Virus record (IMG/VR): IMGVR_UViG_3300002231_001540
Location: 5,229-28,467 of that record
Origin: a virus
DNA length: 23,239 nucleotides
Strand: one strand, 5' to 3'
Positions within the stretch are counted from its first letter, which is position 1, and each line of letters begins with the position of its first letter. The notes below the pieces were generated by a model. That model did no database searches. It worked only from the letters and a program-made list of their open reading frames with translations, and was not told the origin of the DNA. Below, one piece after another: positions 1 to 8,149 of the stretch. Both the position numbers and the translations under genes were made by a program.

Positions 1-569
1 ATCCGGTCAGCGGGTCGATCGACACCACAGAACGCGAGTAACCGCTTCGCCTCTGTGATATCCCTGTCCCGATAAAAACTTTCGTAAGATATGATGATAT
101 GTGGAACATCGAACTCATCCAGCGCACGTGATAACCGTTCGTCATATTTGCGGATCACCTGTGTCAGTTCCGTCCATGAAAACCACCGGAATTCGTTCAA
201 CTGGCTTTTTATCGTGTTATGTATCGACCGCTTGACCCATATCAACCGATCTATTTTGTTGTGCCATACGGGCAACATAATCATCAATTTCGGGTCTTTC
301 CAGTTGATGTCCGGGAACTCTGCAATCTTCTCTGTCCTGTAATTTCGTAATGTATCATAGGGCGGTATATCATCGAACAGTAACGGTCCGACACCTTGGG
401 GCGGTAATCGTGCCAGACGATTGATTATGATATCGTTGAGTAACCGCCCGAATTTATGTTCGTAGTTTCGTTCATGGTCATACGGTCCCGGGAACGGTAT
501 CCCGAGCGTGACGAGTAATTTGACTATCGCGGTCGTACCGGAACTGTTGAAGCCCGTCAGGACGATCAC
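1..569 (-). CDS. Sulfotransferase-like P-loop protein, C-terminus cut by window edge
   Basis: My translation from a GTG at 569 gives 189 open codons and runs off the left edge. The N-terminus reads VIVLTGFNSSGTTAIVKLL, resembling the 5'-phosphosulfate loop of PAPS-dependent sulfotransferases (GxxxSGTT). Near the visible end, VPHIIISYESFYRD resembles their second conserved block, and an FCGVD-type helix follows, as in that family. The GTG start is supported by GGAGGT six bases upstream and by a GTGA overlap with the stop of the preceding gene. Family members transfer sulfate to sugars, proteins or small molecules; the substrate here is unknown. The position directly after a glycosyltransferase and structural genes suggests a virion glycan. 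A different P-loop kinase-like enzyme remains possible because the 3' end is missing. Confidence 0.6.
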   Translation of the reverse strand, partial: MIVLTGFNSSGTTAIVKLLVTLGIPFPGPYDHERNYEHKFGRLLNDIIINRLARLPPQGVGPLLFDDIPPYDTLRNYRTEKIAEFPDINWKDPKLMIMLPVWHNKIDRLIWVKRSIHNTIKSQLNEFRWFSWTELTQVIRKYDERLSRALDEFDVPHIIISYESFYRDRDITEAKRLLAFCGVDRPADR

Positions 570-1024
570 GCCCGGACCTCCAGCCGAACGATCACGTCCG
601 CGTAATGGCATAGATGACCCGCGAAATCTGCCATGCCGATATCGGTCGCCTGTGCGCCTTCCATGTCCTCGATCCTGTCCCATGCGTTGGCATACGAGAT
701 ATTGGAGTGGACCGCGTCCACAACACCGTCGACTATGGTATGGAAGATATCTTCCGTATTGATCGAATCTTTGAACCCGTAATAGCCGCGACAGCGCATG
801 ACATGGATCTTCTTGATAAGCGCGGATGTGGATAATATCGGCGCGTAGGCGGTACGAGTGATCTCCCAGCCATTGATTATCTGCCGTGAATTATCGAAGA
901 AATATTCCTTGAACTTTGCAGGTTCGTTCGTCCAGCGCAACCGGTCGTGTACCTTCCCGATCCCGGTTACGCCCTCGAGGATGGTTTTCAATGCCGCTTT
1001 TATGTCAACGAGGGTGTCTGCCAT
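566..1024 (-). CDS. Probable tail terminator / tail completion protein
   Basis: This 152-residue protein follows a gp10-like gene, with one glycosyltransferase between, where HK97-like phages usually encode the tail terminator that caps the tail tube. It starts MADTLVDIKAALKTIL, continues with a mixed alpha/beta chain, and ends in a strand-like DVIVRLEVRA, the general look of tail-terminator proteins. No catalytic motif is visible. The ATG at 1024 lies inside the end of the upstream glycosyltransferase gene (25-base overlap), with GGAGG about ten bases upstream. The call rests mostly on gene order and size, so it is moderate; a generic minor tail protein is the alternative. Confidence 0.5.
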   Translation of the reverse strand: MADTLVDIKAALKTILEGVTGIGKVHDRLRWTNEPAKFKEYFFDNSRQIINGWEITRTAYAPILSTSALIKKIHVMRCRGYYGFKDSINTEDIFHTIVDGVVDAVHSNISYANAWDRIEDMEGAQATDIGMADFAGHLCHYADVIVRLEVRA

Positions 1025-2148
1025 TTACTGGCGTCCTCCATCTCGGGGTCCAGGATGGTTATCACCTGTTCTGACCATACATCTTCCGGGTCTTTGCGCG
1101 GCTGGTAGCGACCGTTATTATTGAGTGTTATGCTCTTCTCGGTCAGTATTTCAGTAAACCGTGCCGCACTATGATCCCAGGTGAGCGTATCATGCGCCCA
1201 CTCGCTCGCCTGTTTACGTTTCTTCGATGTATCGCCGTAATTGCGTGTCACACGCTTCAGGATATCAGCTAATTTATTTATATCCGGCTTCCAGCATGGG
1301 GTCAAATATTGTTCGATATGGCCATATTTATCGCCATTCTCGTCGATCTTATTCGTCATCTCACGGACATACATCTCAGCCGGTCGGGTAGGAACGATAC
1401 AGGCGGTATCGGGGGTTATATGTGTCTTGAGTCCGCCCTCTGCTACCGATACGACCAGCGCACCCGTCGCCATTGCTTCGAGCGGCGGCAGGCCGAACCC
1501 CTCCATCGTGCAGGTATGCAGAAAGACGTGGCTCTTGTAATAGAGCGCTTTCAGTTCCGCCCGTGTCATCTGCCTGCTGTCGAATATCGCGTTTGACAGG
1601 ATATCTATCCGGCCCGCCTTGTCTTCGGATGTGGTCTTGATATACAATTCGACGCTCTTATCATCCGGGTCGAATGCCTGCCAGAACGCATGAAGCGCAT
1701 AAATCCACATCTTACGGTGCGTGAATGCGCCCAGCCACAGGATACGGATCGGGTGTGGATCGTCCGGCCTGTCCCGATAGGCAAAGTCAGGATCAAAACC
1801 CAGGGGGCAATGATAGAACGGTGCTGACACGCCCGCGTTTTTGAACCAATCCGCGACGGTCTTGTTCGGCACCATGACGCCGTCCGCCTGATTGACACGA
1901 TTCGCGTAATTGCGGGGCACCTTCTGAAATTCCATCAGGCCATAAATCCATTCCTCACGGCTCCAGTCACGATCAGAAAACATCGGGATCATCAACTTGA
2001 TATCCGCACCCGGCCGGTGTATAATCCCGCGTCGATCAAGCGCATCAAGTAATGACTTCATGGTCGTCAGCCACCCGAATGTGGCCGGCAGTGCGTACTT
2101 CTGCCGTTCTTCCCAATTATCAACGTCTATTTCATGGAGTGCGGTCAA
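1000..2148 (-). CDS. GT-B glycosyltransferase (GT4/group 1 type)
   Basis: A 382-residue enzyme with the C-terminal hallmark of group 1/GT4 glycosyltransferases: MEGFGLPPLEAMATGALVV at about residues 216-234, where the glutamates normally contact the nucleotide sugar. Upstream are the inter-domain segment ADGVMVPNKTVADWF and IRILWLGAFTHRK, which begins the donor-binding Rossmann domain. Translation most likely begins at TTG 2148: the first in-frame ATG comes too late, GAGGA lies seven bases upstream, and the TTG overlaps the preceding TGA (TTGA). The gene sits between the gp10-like and tail-terminator-like genes, inside the structural operon, so it should be expressed late with virion proteins. 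Donor and acceptor cannot be told; modification of a capsid or tail protein is an inference. Confidence 0.82.
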   Translation of the reverse strand: MTALHEIDVDNWEERQKYALPATFGWLTTMKSLLDALDRRGIIHRPGADIKLMIPMFSDRDWSREEWIYGLMEFQKVPRNYANRVNQADGVMVPNKTVADWFKNAGVSAPFYHCPLGFDPDFAYRDRPDDPHPIRILWLGAFTHRKMWIYALHAFWQAFDPDDKSVELYIKTTSEDKAGRIDILSNAIFDSRQMTRAELKALYYKSHVFLHTCTMEGFGLPPLEAMATGALVVSVAEGGLKTHITPDTACIVPTRPAEMYVREMTNKIDENGDKYGHIEQYLTPCWKPDINKLADILKRVTRNYGDTSKKRKQASEWAHDTLTWDHSAARFTEILTEKSITLNNNGRYQPRKDPEDVWSEQVITILDPEMEDASKWQTPSLT

Positions 2149-2651
2149 TCGAGTTTCCTCGCGATATCTGTCGCTATCTTGCCCAATGTGCGGTTGATGT
2201 AAGGTTTCATAACTTTCAGCCCTTTCTGGTGCATCTGATATCCGCGCTTCTCCTTGAAGCCCTTACGCGCTATTTTACGTGCGATCAAGAACGCCATGCG
2301 CTTACCCTGCGGCAGACCCAACCGTCGGCCTTTACGCTTGAGCCAGTATTCGATCGCCGATATCGGTGGGAATTTGCCCGGATATTTACGACCGAACTCG
2401 ATGATCGAGCCATACGCCTCTGTCGGTGCGATACGACCGAGCCAGCCTTTACGGGTTTTCCTGACTGTCCAACCCTGCGCGATGCTCTGTGAGAGTGCGC
2501 CTGTAGAACCCACCGGTGTCAAGTCGCTTATCTTACCCGCTGTGATACCTGTCACGGCCTTCATCCGCGACTCAAATACCTGGTCGGTCACGTGCTTCAC
2601 GTTCTTATCGAACAGTGGGCCGCTGGTCTTTGCCTTACTCATGCTCAGCAT
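2145..2651 (-). CDS. HK97 gp10-like head-tail / minor tail protein
   Basis: A 168-residue basic protein with the pattern of the HK97 gp10 family: a central TPVGSTGALSQSIAQGW followed by YGSIIEFGRKYPG. Members act at the head-tail interface of siphophages and are normally encoded between the head-tail connector and the tail terminator, which matches the order here. The C-terminal half is rich in Lys and Arg, including IARKIARKGFKEKRGYQ. The start is ATG 2651, or possibly the fourth residue at 2642; no strong SD separates them. The stop overlaps the TTG start of the glycosyltransferase gene. Confidence 0.75.
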   Translation of the reverse strand: MLSMSKAKTSGPLFDKNVKHVTDQVFESRMKAVTGITAGKISDLTPVGSTGALSQSIAQGWTVRKTRKGWLGRIAPTEAYGSIIEFGRKYPGKFPPISAIEYWLKRKGRRLGLPQGKRMAFLIARKIARKGFKEKRGYQMHQKGLKVMKPYINRTLGKIATDIARKLD

Positions 2652-2654
2652 CGA

Positions 2655-3362
2655 TCACCGATAATCTTTCGTATGGGTCAGATAATCCACCTGATTGGCA
2701 AATTCGGAATCCCAATCTTTGGTCGATACCGCCACCTCCGGTTGCGGCTTATCGGACTTACCGATTGCCGTGAAGTATAACGCCCGGAACTTTTCCGCCA
2801 GCCGCGTATATTCCTCGCCTTTCGTCCGGTAGTTGATAACGTCCTGGCTCATGGTCGCGTCCTGCGTCTGTGTGAACTTCCCGGCAAGCGACCGATAACA
2901 ATACGCCGAGGCGAGCATACAGACAGCATTGAAATCATGGGCTGAGATCGTGTCTGTAGCGGGTCGATCGACAGGCGAGGTATGACGGCTCGTATACTTC
3001 AACTGGTAGGTGTCGGATGTGGACGGTGCCGCCGATGTGAACCGGAGTTGATACTTCGTGTTCGCACCATCATACCATATCGACCAATCTTCGGGTTCCA
3101 GTATCGTCCTCGGGTTGTTCCCGGTCGGATATTCCAACTCCAGGATCTTTGACCAATCCCAGATGAACCCTGTCGGAAGGTCATAATCGGGCGGGTCGCC
3201 ACCGTCGCCTGCTGTACGTTGATACTGGATATATGGCCGGTGGTCAGAGTGTTCATCCACCGCCGCTGTGATACATTCATCCATATCGAGTTGCGGTAAG
3301 TCGCTTATATCCACACGCAGGTAGGTCTTGACACGCTCCACATAATCTGAATAATCAGCCAT
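2655..3362 (-). CDS. Head-tail connector-like structural protein
   Basis: A protein of about 235 residues placed between small capsid-proximal genes and the gp10-like gene, where head-tail connector (gp6-like) proteins are usually found. The N-terminus (ADYSDYVERVKTYLRVDISD) resembles the short helical opening of connector proteins; a Tyr- and Thr-rich middle section suggests beta structure, and the C-terminus is helical. The start is placed at ATG 3362 rather than the longer GTG at 3371, because AGGTGA lies five bases before the ATG and overlaps the GTG itself. The gene follows the stop of the 94-residue gene by only a few bases. I do not recognise a specific family, so the function is by context. 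Confidence 0.5.
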   Translation of the reverse strand: MADYSDYVERVKTYLRVDISDLPQLDMDECITAAVDEHSDHRPYIQYQRTAGDGGDPPDYDLPTGFIWDWSKILELEYPTGNNPRTILEPEDWSIWYDGANTKYQLRFTSAAPSTSDTYQLKYTSRHTSPVDRPATDTISAHDFNAVCMLASAYCYRSLAGKFTQTQDATMSQDVINYRTKGEEYTRLAEKFRALYFTAIGKSDKPQPEVAVSTKDWDSEFANQVDYLTHTKDYR

Positions 3363-3367
3363 CGGGA

Positions 3368-3649
3368 TCACCTGTAATAGAGGTTGACAGCATCGATTTC
3401 ACCGTTTACGTCCACATATAACCCGCCTGCGAACGCTGTTACGGGGTCCGCTACCGCGGCATTATTCGCGATACAATTCACATGGAGCAGTTTCTTGCCG
3501 CTCGTGGAACTGCCTGCGTAGATGATCGCCTCACCAGTAGCCGTCCCGGCGCTCAAAACCACCTGGCCCAATATCCCGTTGATGTTGGTGGCCACGGCCT
3601 GGCTTGCCTGCGTGACAATAGCGACCTCGAAAGGTCCGAAATATGTCAT
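3368..3649 (-). CDS. Small structural protein, possible decoration or fibre component
   Basis: A protein of about 93 residues rich in Ala, Gly, Val and Thr with short alternating hydrophobic stretches (VNGILGQ-type, EAIIYAGSSTSGKKLLHV, FAGGLYVDVNG), typical of small beta-rich phage structural proteins. It has no catalytic motif, signal peptide or membrane segment. The gene overlaps the end of the glycosyltransferase-methyltransferase gene. Two adjacent ATG codons are possible (3652 and 3649); the second has better spacing from AAGGTG. Capsid decoration or head-fibre roles are guesses from its position between capsid and connector genes; it may also be an acceptor for the neighbouring glycosyltransferases. 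Confidence 0.55.
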   Translation of the reverse strand: MTYFGPFEVAIVTQASQAVATNINGILGQVVLSAGTATGEAIIYAGSSTSGKKLLHVNCIANNAAVADPVTAFAGGLYVDVNGEIDAVNLYYR

Positions 3650-5047
3650 CATTTCACCTTCGCTTTCTTCTTGCTGTTTTTCTTTCGTGATGGTGGGGCC
3701 TTTATCTGTTCCTGTATCTGTGACGCTACCTGCGAGGCTGCTATTGTGGTGTCGATCTTACCGCCCCGCTGTTGTGCGAGGATATGCTTGCCCAGGTTAC
3801 GGGTATCCTCCGCCGCTTCGGCCACCTTTTCGTCGTATTTATCGTCCAGGACGGGCTGCAGGTTCCTGGCTTTACGGTGTCGATACTTTGTCGCACGCGC
3901 TATCAGGTTGATCGTCCGGCCTGTCGGGTCACGTTCGATGTCGATCTCCTTCAGGCAACCCATCGATTTGAGCAATTTATCGAGCATCTGTACCGTGAAC
4001 CCGATCCGGTGGTTATACTGCGGGGTCGGTTCCGGCTTGCCGTAGATTATCCACCAATCCTGCGCGCCGTCTTTCTGGTCCAGGATATTACGCATCGCGC
4101 GTTCGAGGTCGGGTACTTCAAGCCGTAATTCACCATCGATCTTCAATATCCGAAGCCATTCCCGTAACACGTCAGGTACTTCCTCATAATCGAAATGCTC
4201 GAGTACGTTGTTGGAAAAGACGACATCGAATTTCTGGTCCGGTTCCGGGATCTTACGCACATCACAGCGCACGTCTGGGTTGACCGATTCATCGAGATCA
4301 TAACGTATGACACGACCGTCCATACAGCCGCGAGTGACCATTCCACTACCGATATCAGCGATTAACTTGCCTTCATAGCCGGATGTGGTCACCTGCGGTT
4401 GCGCCTGTGTCATATCGTTCGTCAGGCCCCACGCCATGCCGCTGTTGCGGTCTTCGTGCCAGCATTGTATCGATGCGTCGGCCCATAACTCGTATCCGGC
4501 CTCTTTCGTCTTCGCGTAGAAATAATAATCTTCCGTCGCTATCGGGACGGGTTCGTCCTGTTCATCGGAAAAGAGCCAATCACACGAGAACCAGGGCGGA
4601 TCGATGTTCCTGAATACGTCCGTATTGACCATCAGACAATCACAACCCGCGAGGTTTACTTTGAAGAATTCGCCTGCCTTCCAATCCAGGAACGGACCTT
4701 GCTGATAATCACGCCAGATATAGGGCAATGTCGGACTGCCTTTTGTCCAGTAGATCCCGGTGACGATATCCACCTGCCGTGACCATAACTGCGAGAGCAC
4801 ATTCGCGGGTGGGATAACGTCATCCCCAAGAAAAAACAGGTATTTCGAATCGATCTCCAGCGCCAGTTCGACGATCTCGTTCCGTGCATCCGCGACGGCC
4901 TTGTCGAACACGAATTTTTTCGGCCACGGTACTACCCAACGGGGCGCTCAGGTGACGAAACCCGAGCGCCCAGTTGACAGATACGCGGCCCTTGCTGAAG
5001 GTTGGAATACCCACCGTGAATAACGGACATATCTTAGGCTTCGGCAT
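3649..5047 (-). CDS. GT-A glycosyltransferase-methyltransferase fusion, interrupted by a frameshift
   Basis: The gene is read in two frames. From ATG 5047 (AGGGG upstream) 44 codons encode MPKPKICPLFTVGIPTFSKG and onward to STVAEK, the first strand and helix of a GT-A glycosyltransferase. At an A6 run (4915-4920) the frame must move forward one base to continue as FVFDKAVADARNEIVE, then FFLGDDVIPP (the DD metal/nucleotide-sugar site) and LAGCDCLMVNTDVFRNI, giving about 465 residues. The second half is an SAM methyltransferase: LIADIGSG, then DVVFSNNVLEHF and LKIDGELRLEVPD. The tail is Lys-rich. Without a shift, the first frame stops at 4820 and the second could only start at GTG 4911, lacking the first strand. 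Sequencing error, +1/-2 recoding, slippage or an inactivated gene are all possible. It lies between structural genes. Confidence 0.75.
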
Positions 5048-5069
5048 TGGCCCCTGCTCTTTCGGTTGG

Positions 5070-5495
5070 TTAGCGCAATTCGTAATCAAAGAAAAAGTTC
5101 GCGGCGAACAGTTTGCCCACACTCGACGCCGTGGCCTGAGTCGAAAACGCGGCTACAACGATATCGCCCGCGTCCAGTTCGGTCGTACCCGTAGTCGGGA
5201 TACTACCGCTCGCGTTACTTGCCACGGACGCCGTGAACCGGTAGGACGCGAGTACCGCCGTTCCCGTACCCGCCGCACCGGCATCCAGGATCGATACCTT
5301 GTGGTTGTTTGTCGCGTGAGCGGTCTGATCGCCTTCGGTCGGGATCCACCTGACAGCCGTGATCCGGCATTTATGCGGTGCGGTCCAGACCCCGAATTGT
5401 GTGGCGGCCGCAGCGTTCGACGCACGGCTCGCCTGTGTGAATGGACCGGCGGTGAATACAAGGCCCCGCAGGTCGGAAGCGTTTGTGCTACCCAT
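5070..5495 (-). CDS. Beta-rich capsid-proximal structural protein (decoration-like)
   Basis: A 141-residue protein immediately downstream of the capsid fusion gene, the usual place of head decoration or capsid-stabilising proteins. The sequence is low in charge and rich in Ala, Thr, Ser and Gly, with alternating beta-like patterns such as ITAVRWIPTEG, HKVSILDAGAAGTGTAVL and GDIVVAAFSTQ, and an aromatic end (FAANFFFDYELR). Two near ATG codons are possible; GGAGGG lies eight bases before ATG 5495 but only two before 5501, so 5495 is preferred. The specific family is not recognised. The many Ser and Thr residues would suit O-glycosylation by the neighbouring enzymes, which is speculation. Confidence 0.55.
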   Translation of the reverse strand: MGSTNASDLRGLVFTAGPFTQASRASNAAAATQFGVWTAPHKCRITAVRWIPTEGDQTAHATNNHKVSILDAGAAGTGTAVLASYRFTASVASNASGSIPTTGTTELDAGDIVVAAFSTQATASSVGKLFAANFFFDYELR

Positions 5496-5529
5496 TGTCA
5501 TATCCCTCCGTTTGATTTCAAGTCAATTG

Positions 5530-8040
5530 TTACACGACGCCCTTATAGAACCCGCGGTAATCCAGCACACAGATCCCGAAGATGTGCCGGATCTTGTAAC
5601 TGATCTTATCCGCATTGAATACAGACGTTGCGGCGATCATGTTCGAGTCCTGGACGAACAGCTCCGGTTCCTCACGGCCATTGAAAAAGCCCACCTCCAG
5701 GAGCGGCATCTCCATCTTATCCGCCACGAGGATATAGTCCTTCGCGTCCGTCCAGTAATCGATCACCATGTACTTGAGACCCTTGTACGGGTTCGGGGTG
5801 GTCGCTGTCTGTGACGCTACCGTGGTGAATGCGGTCGCATCGAAGTTCGTGTCTGACTCCGAAATCAGCATCGCCAGGCTTTTCAACTCGTTCGGTACGC
5901 AGAGCAGCACGGGCTTATTGACCGCACCCAATGTTTCGGCGCTGTTACCGTATGCCGTCTGTGTCCGCATGGCGTATTCCGCCGCATCGATTGCCGATAG
6001 CGATAATGACGATGTACCGCTATTGGAATGCGATCCGTGGAACAGGGTCGTACCGTCATACGCCGTGGCCGTGTTATCGACGAAAACATCGAAAACGGCC
6101 TTGTAGAGTGTGCGGATAGCGGCCCGTGCCAGCGAACGCGGGATACGGCGGATGAAGCCTACATTATCGTTTGCGACCATCTCCATCGTGATGTCATCAA
6201 TCCCGCCGTATTTCGAGATCGAATAGGTATTCGCGTCATCACCTGGGCTGGTCAGCGTGTTGTAAGTACCCTGCTCCGCCACGGTTGACAGGTCACCATA
6301 CCCGCCGAATATCGAACGGGTCTGGGTCTGAAACGACGAAATCGACGTGATATCGGACGCTACCTCGCGCCATGCCTGTAACGGCGATTCGCTGTACTCG
6401 CGGATCAGGACGTTATTGATCGCCGTACCGAGCACCGACGCCAGGTCGGAGGTCTGTAATGATTCGCGCAGGTAGTTCTGTTCCTCCCTGTCCGGCGAAT
6501 AGAGCGCGATCTCACGCAGAATTTCGGCCGGTGACGCGAACCCATCACCCATGACCTTCTTGCACGATTCCGTAAATGACCGGAAACGCGGGATACCGTC
6601 GATATCCTTGTTCTCGAAGAAACCCTCGAACGCCTTCCGTTTCTTGTCCTGTTCCTCCTCACGGACCTCGATCGTCTGGCCCGGAACCTTCACGACACCC
6701 GATCCACTCAATTTCGACAGGTATTCCTTCTCCTGCGAGATCGATTCCCGGATCTGTGCCCTGGTCGCGACACGGTCACGGTAAAGGTGTTTCACCCGCT
6801 CACGTGCGATATCCGGCAGGTTCGCGTCCTGTAATTCTTCCTTGAGCGCCACCCGTGTCTGTGTCAGTTCCAATTCCTTGAGGATCTGATTCGCCTTCTG
6901 TTCGGTGATGCCCATGTGCCTATCGAGCGTGTTATTGCTCTCAGTGCTGGTGCTGGCTGTCTCCACCGGCTCTGGGTCATCCTCGACCTTCGGCGGTTCT
7001 ACAGGGTTTAGAATATCGCTGAAGATCGATTCTGCCTCTTCCAGCTTATCCTCCTGCAAGTACCCGTATGCGCGGTTCAACTTCGATTTCAGTACACTCT
7101 CGGAAAACTTGTCATCCGAGAGTGATTCCACGACCGCGACGAATTTTTCTGCGATCGCCTCCGCTGTTGCCGCGTCCTTGTCGAAATCCTCCAGCACGTC
7201 GGGCTTTACGGCCTCGATCAGCTGGAGCAGGATTTTCTTGATTTTGTCCATCTTCATGTCCTCTCGATATTTATCCATAGATGCCACAAGCCGCTCGAAT
7301 TTGCCGCCTGCGGCTGGATGGGTCACCACGTCCACGCTGTCCAACCCGGTAATAGAACCCACCCAATCGACCATCTTGCCCAGGTGCTCGCGTGCCTCGC
7401 TTACACCCACGGCATCAATAGAAAGCCCGAGATAATCGTGATTACCACGCTTCCACGCATCCAACAGTTTTTGCCTTAACCAGGACGCTCCCTCGTCAAT
7501 ATGAAATTTGGCGACAGCAACTGCTTTCTCCGTGCCCTCAACGACTTTCGTTATAACGCGCGGTTCGCTGAACCAGCCAACCAGGTTACCGACAAGACCA
7601 TACGGTTGTTCTCGTTTTGCTTCCAGCGGGAGATGTTCCTGCCGGTCCTTTGCGGTATATGTAAACGCCTTCGCGCCCTCGAGATGTTTCGCGACCGCCT
7701 CGATCGCCTCCCTCGAGTAATAGCGCGGGATGAACCCGCCGTTACCGTCATGGCGGCCATTCTTCGACTCGCCCTCCTCGATAACGACGACTTCCCATAC
7801 CTTGCCTTCCGGGTCGGCTTCGACCAACCGGCCAGGTAGAGATTCCTTGAAGCTCAATTCACTCATCTCATCGATTGCCTCCTTTTTCTTTTTTAAGATA
7901 GCGTTCGCGGCCTTGAACGCCTTTTCCTCGTCCTTTGTCTCCTGCCAGACGGACATCCAGATGTGCATCCATTCACGCTGTATCTTTTCGGGATACTTTC
8001 TTACGTGGTCTGGCAGATCTGATATTCTGCTGTATGGCAT
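5530..8040 (-). CDS. ChaB domain-prohead protease-scaffold-major capsid protein fusion
   Basis: One unbroken 836-residue frame joins four parts. Residues 1-55 (MPYSRISDLPDHVRKY to AANAILKK) match the ChaB family. Residues about 60-255 look like a phage prohead protease: possible catalytic His at QEHLP (136) and Ser at GLSIDAVG (207), then VDVVTHPAAGGKF, the conserved block near the domain end. Residues about 260-440 are charged and helical, as in scaffolding regions that the protease removes. Residues about 450-836 form an HK97/Mu gpT-type capsid domain with TLFHGSHSN and IRHIFGICVLDYRGFYKG near the end. AAAGG precedes ATG 8040. An internal ATG at 6915 (MGITEQK) could give separate scaffold-capsid chains, but its SD is weak. 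In most relatives protease and capsid protein are separate genes. Confidence 0.85.
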   Translation of the reverse strand: MPYSRISDLPDHVRKYPEKIQREWMHIWMSVWQETKDEEKAFKAANAILKKKKEAIDEMSELSFKESLPGRLVEADPEGKVWEVVVIEEGESKNGRHDGNGGFIPRYYSREAIEAVAKHLEGAKAFTYTAKDRQEHLPLEAKREQPYGLVGNLVGWFSEPRVITKVVEGTEKAVAVAKFHIDEGASWLRQKLLDAWKRGNHDYLGLSIDAVGVSEAREHLGKMVDWVGSITGLDSVDVVTHPAAGGKFERLVASMDKYREDMKMDKIKKILLQLIEAVKPDVLEDFDKDAATAEAIAEKFVAVVESLSDDKFSESVLKSKLNRAYGYLQEDKLEEAESIFSDILNPVEPPKVEDDPEPVETASTSTESNNTLDRHMGITEQKANQILKELELTQTRVALKEELQDANLPDIARERVKHLYRDRVATRAQIRESISQEKEYLSKLSGSGVVKVPGQTIEVREEEQDKKRKAFEGFFENKDIDGIPRFRSFTESCKKVMGDGFASPAEILREIALYSPDREEQNYLRESLQTSDLASVLGTAINNVLIREYSESPLQAWREVASDITSISSFQTQTRSIFGGYGDLSTVAEQGTYNTLTSPGDDANTYSISKYGGIDDITMEMVANDNVGFIRRIPRSLARAAIRTLYKAVFDVFVDNTATAYDGTTLFHGSHSNSGTSSLSLSAIDAAEYAMRTQTAYGNSAETLGAVNKPVLLCVPNELKSLAMLISESDTNFDATAFTTVASQTATTPNPYKGLKYMVIDYWTDAKDYILVADKMEMPLLEVGFFNGREEPELFVQDSNMIAATSVFNADKISYKIRHIFGICVLDYRGFYKGVV

Positions 8041-8149
8041 TGTTCTTTACCTTTGGTTCCTCGACCTGGTACCGCCGTCCCTCCATGTCGATTACATAGG
8101 TGATCCCGTTCCAATTGTACCAGTGTTGCATCGGGGTTAGGAGCTTCAA
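7973..8149 (-). CDS. Small hypothetical protein between MuF-like and capsid genes
   Basis: A 58-codon frame begins at TTG 8149, overlapping the stop of the MuF-like gene as TTGA, with GGAGG four bases upstream, and ends inside the capsid-fusion gene. It reads (M)KLLTPMQHWYNWNGITYV, then DMEGRRYQVEEPKVK and a basic tail RKKVSRKD. The aromatic, beta-hairpin-like middle looks like a real small domain. An internal ATG at 8131 has no SD. The 68-base overlap with the next gene is long, but overlaps of this size occur elsewhere here (TerS/TerL). Function is unknown; without this gene, 105 bases would be empty in an otherwise tightly packed operon. Confidence 0.5.
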   Translation of the reverse strand: MKLLTPMQHWYNWNGITYVIDMEGRRYQVEEPKVKNNAIQQNIRSARPRKKVSRKDTA

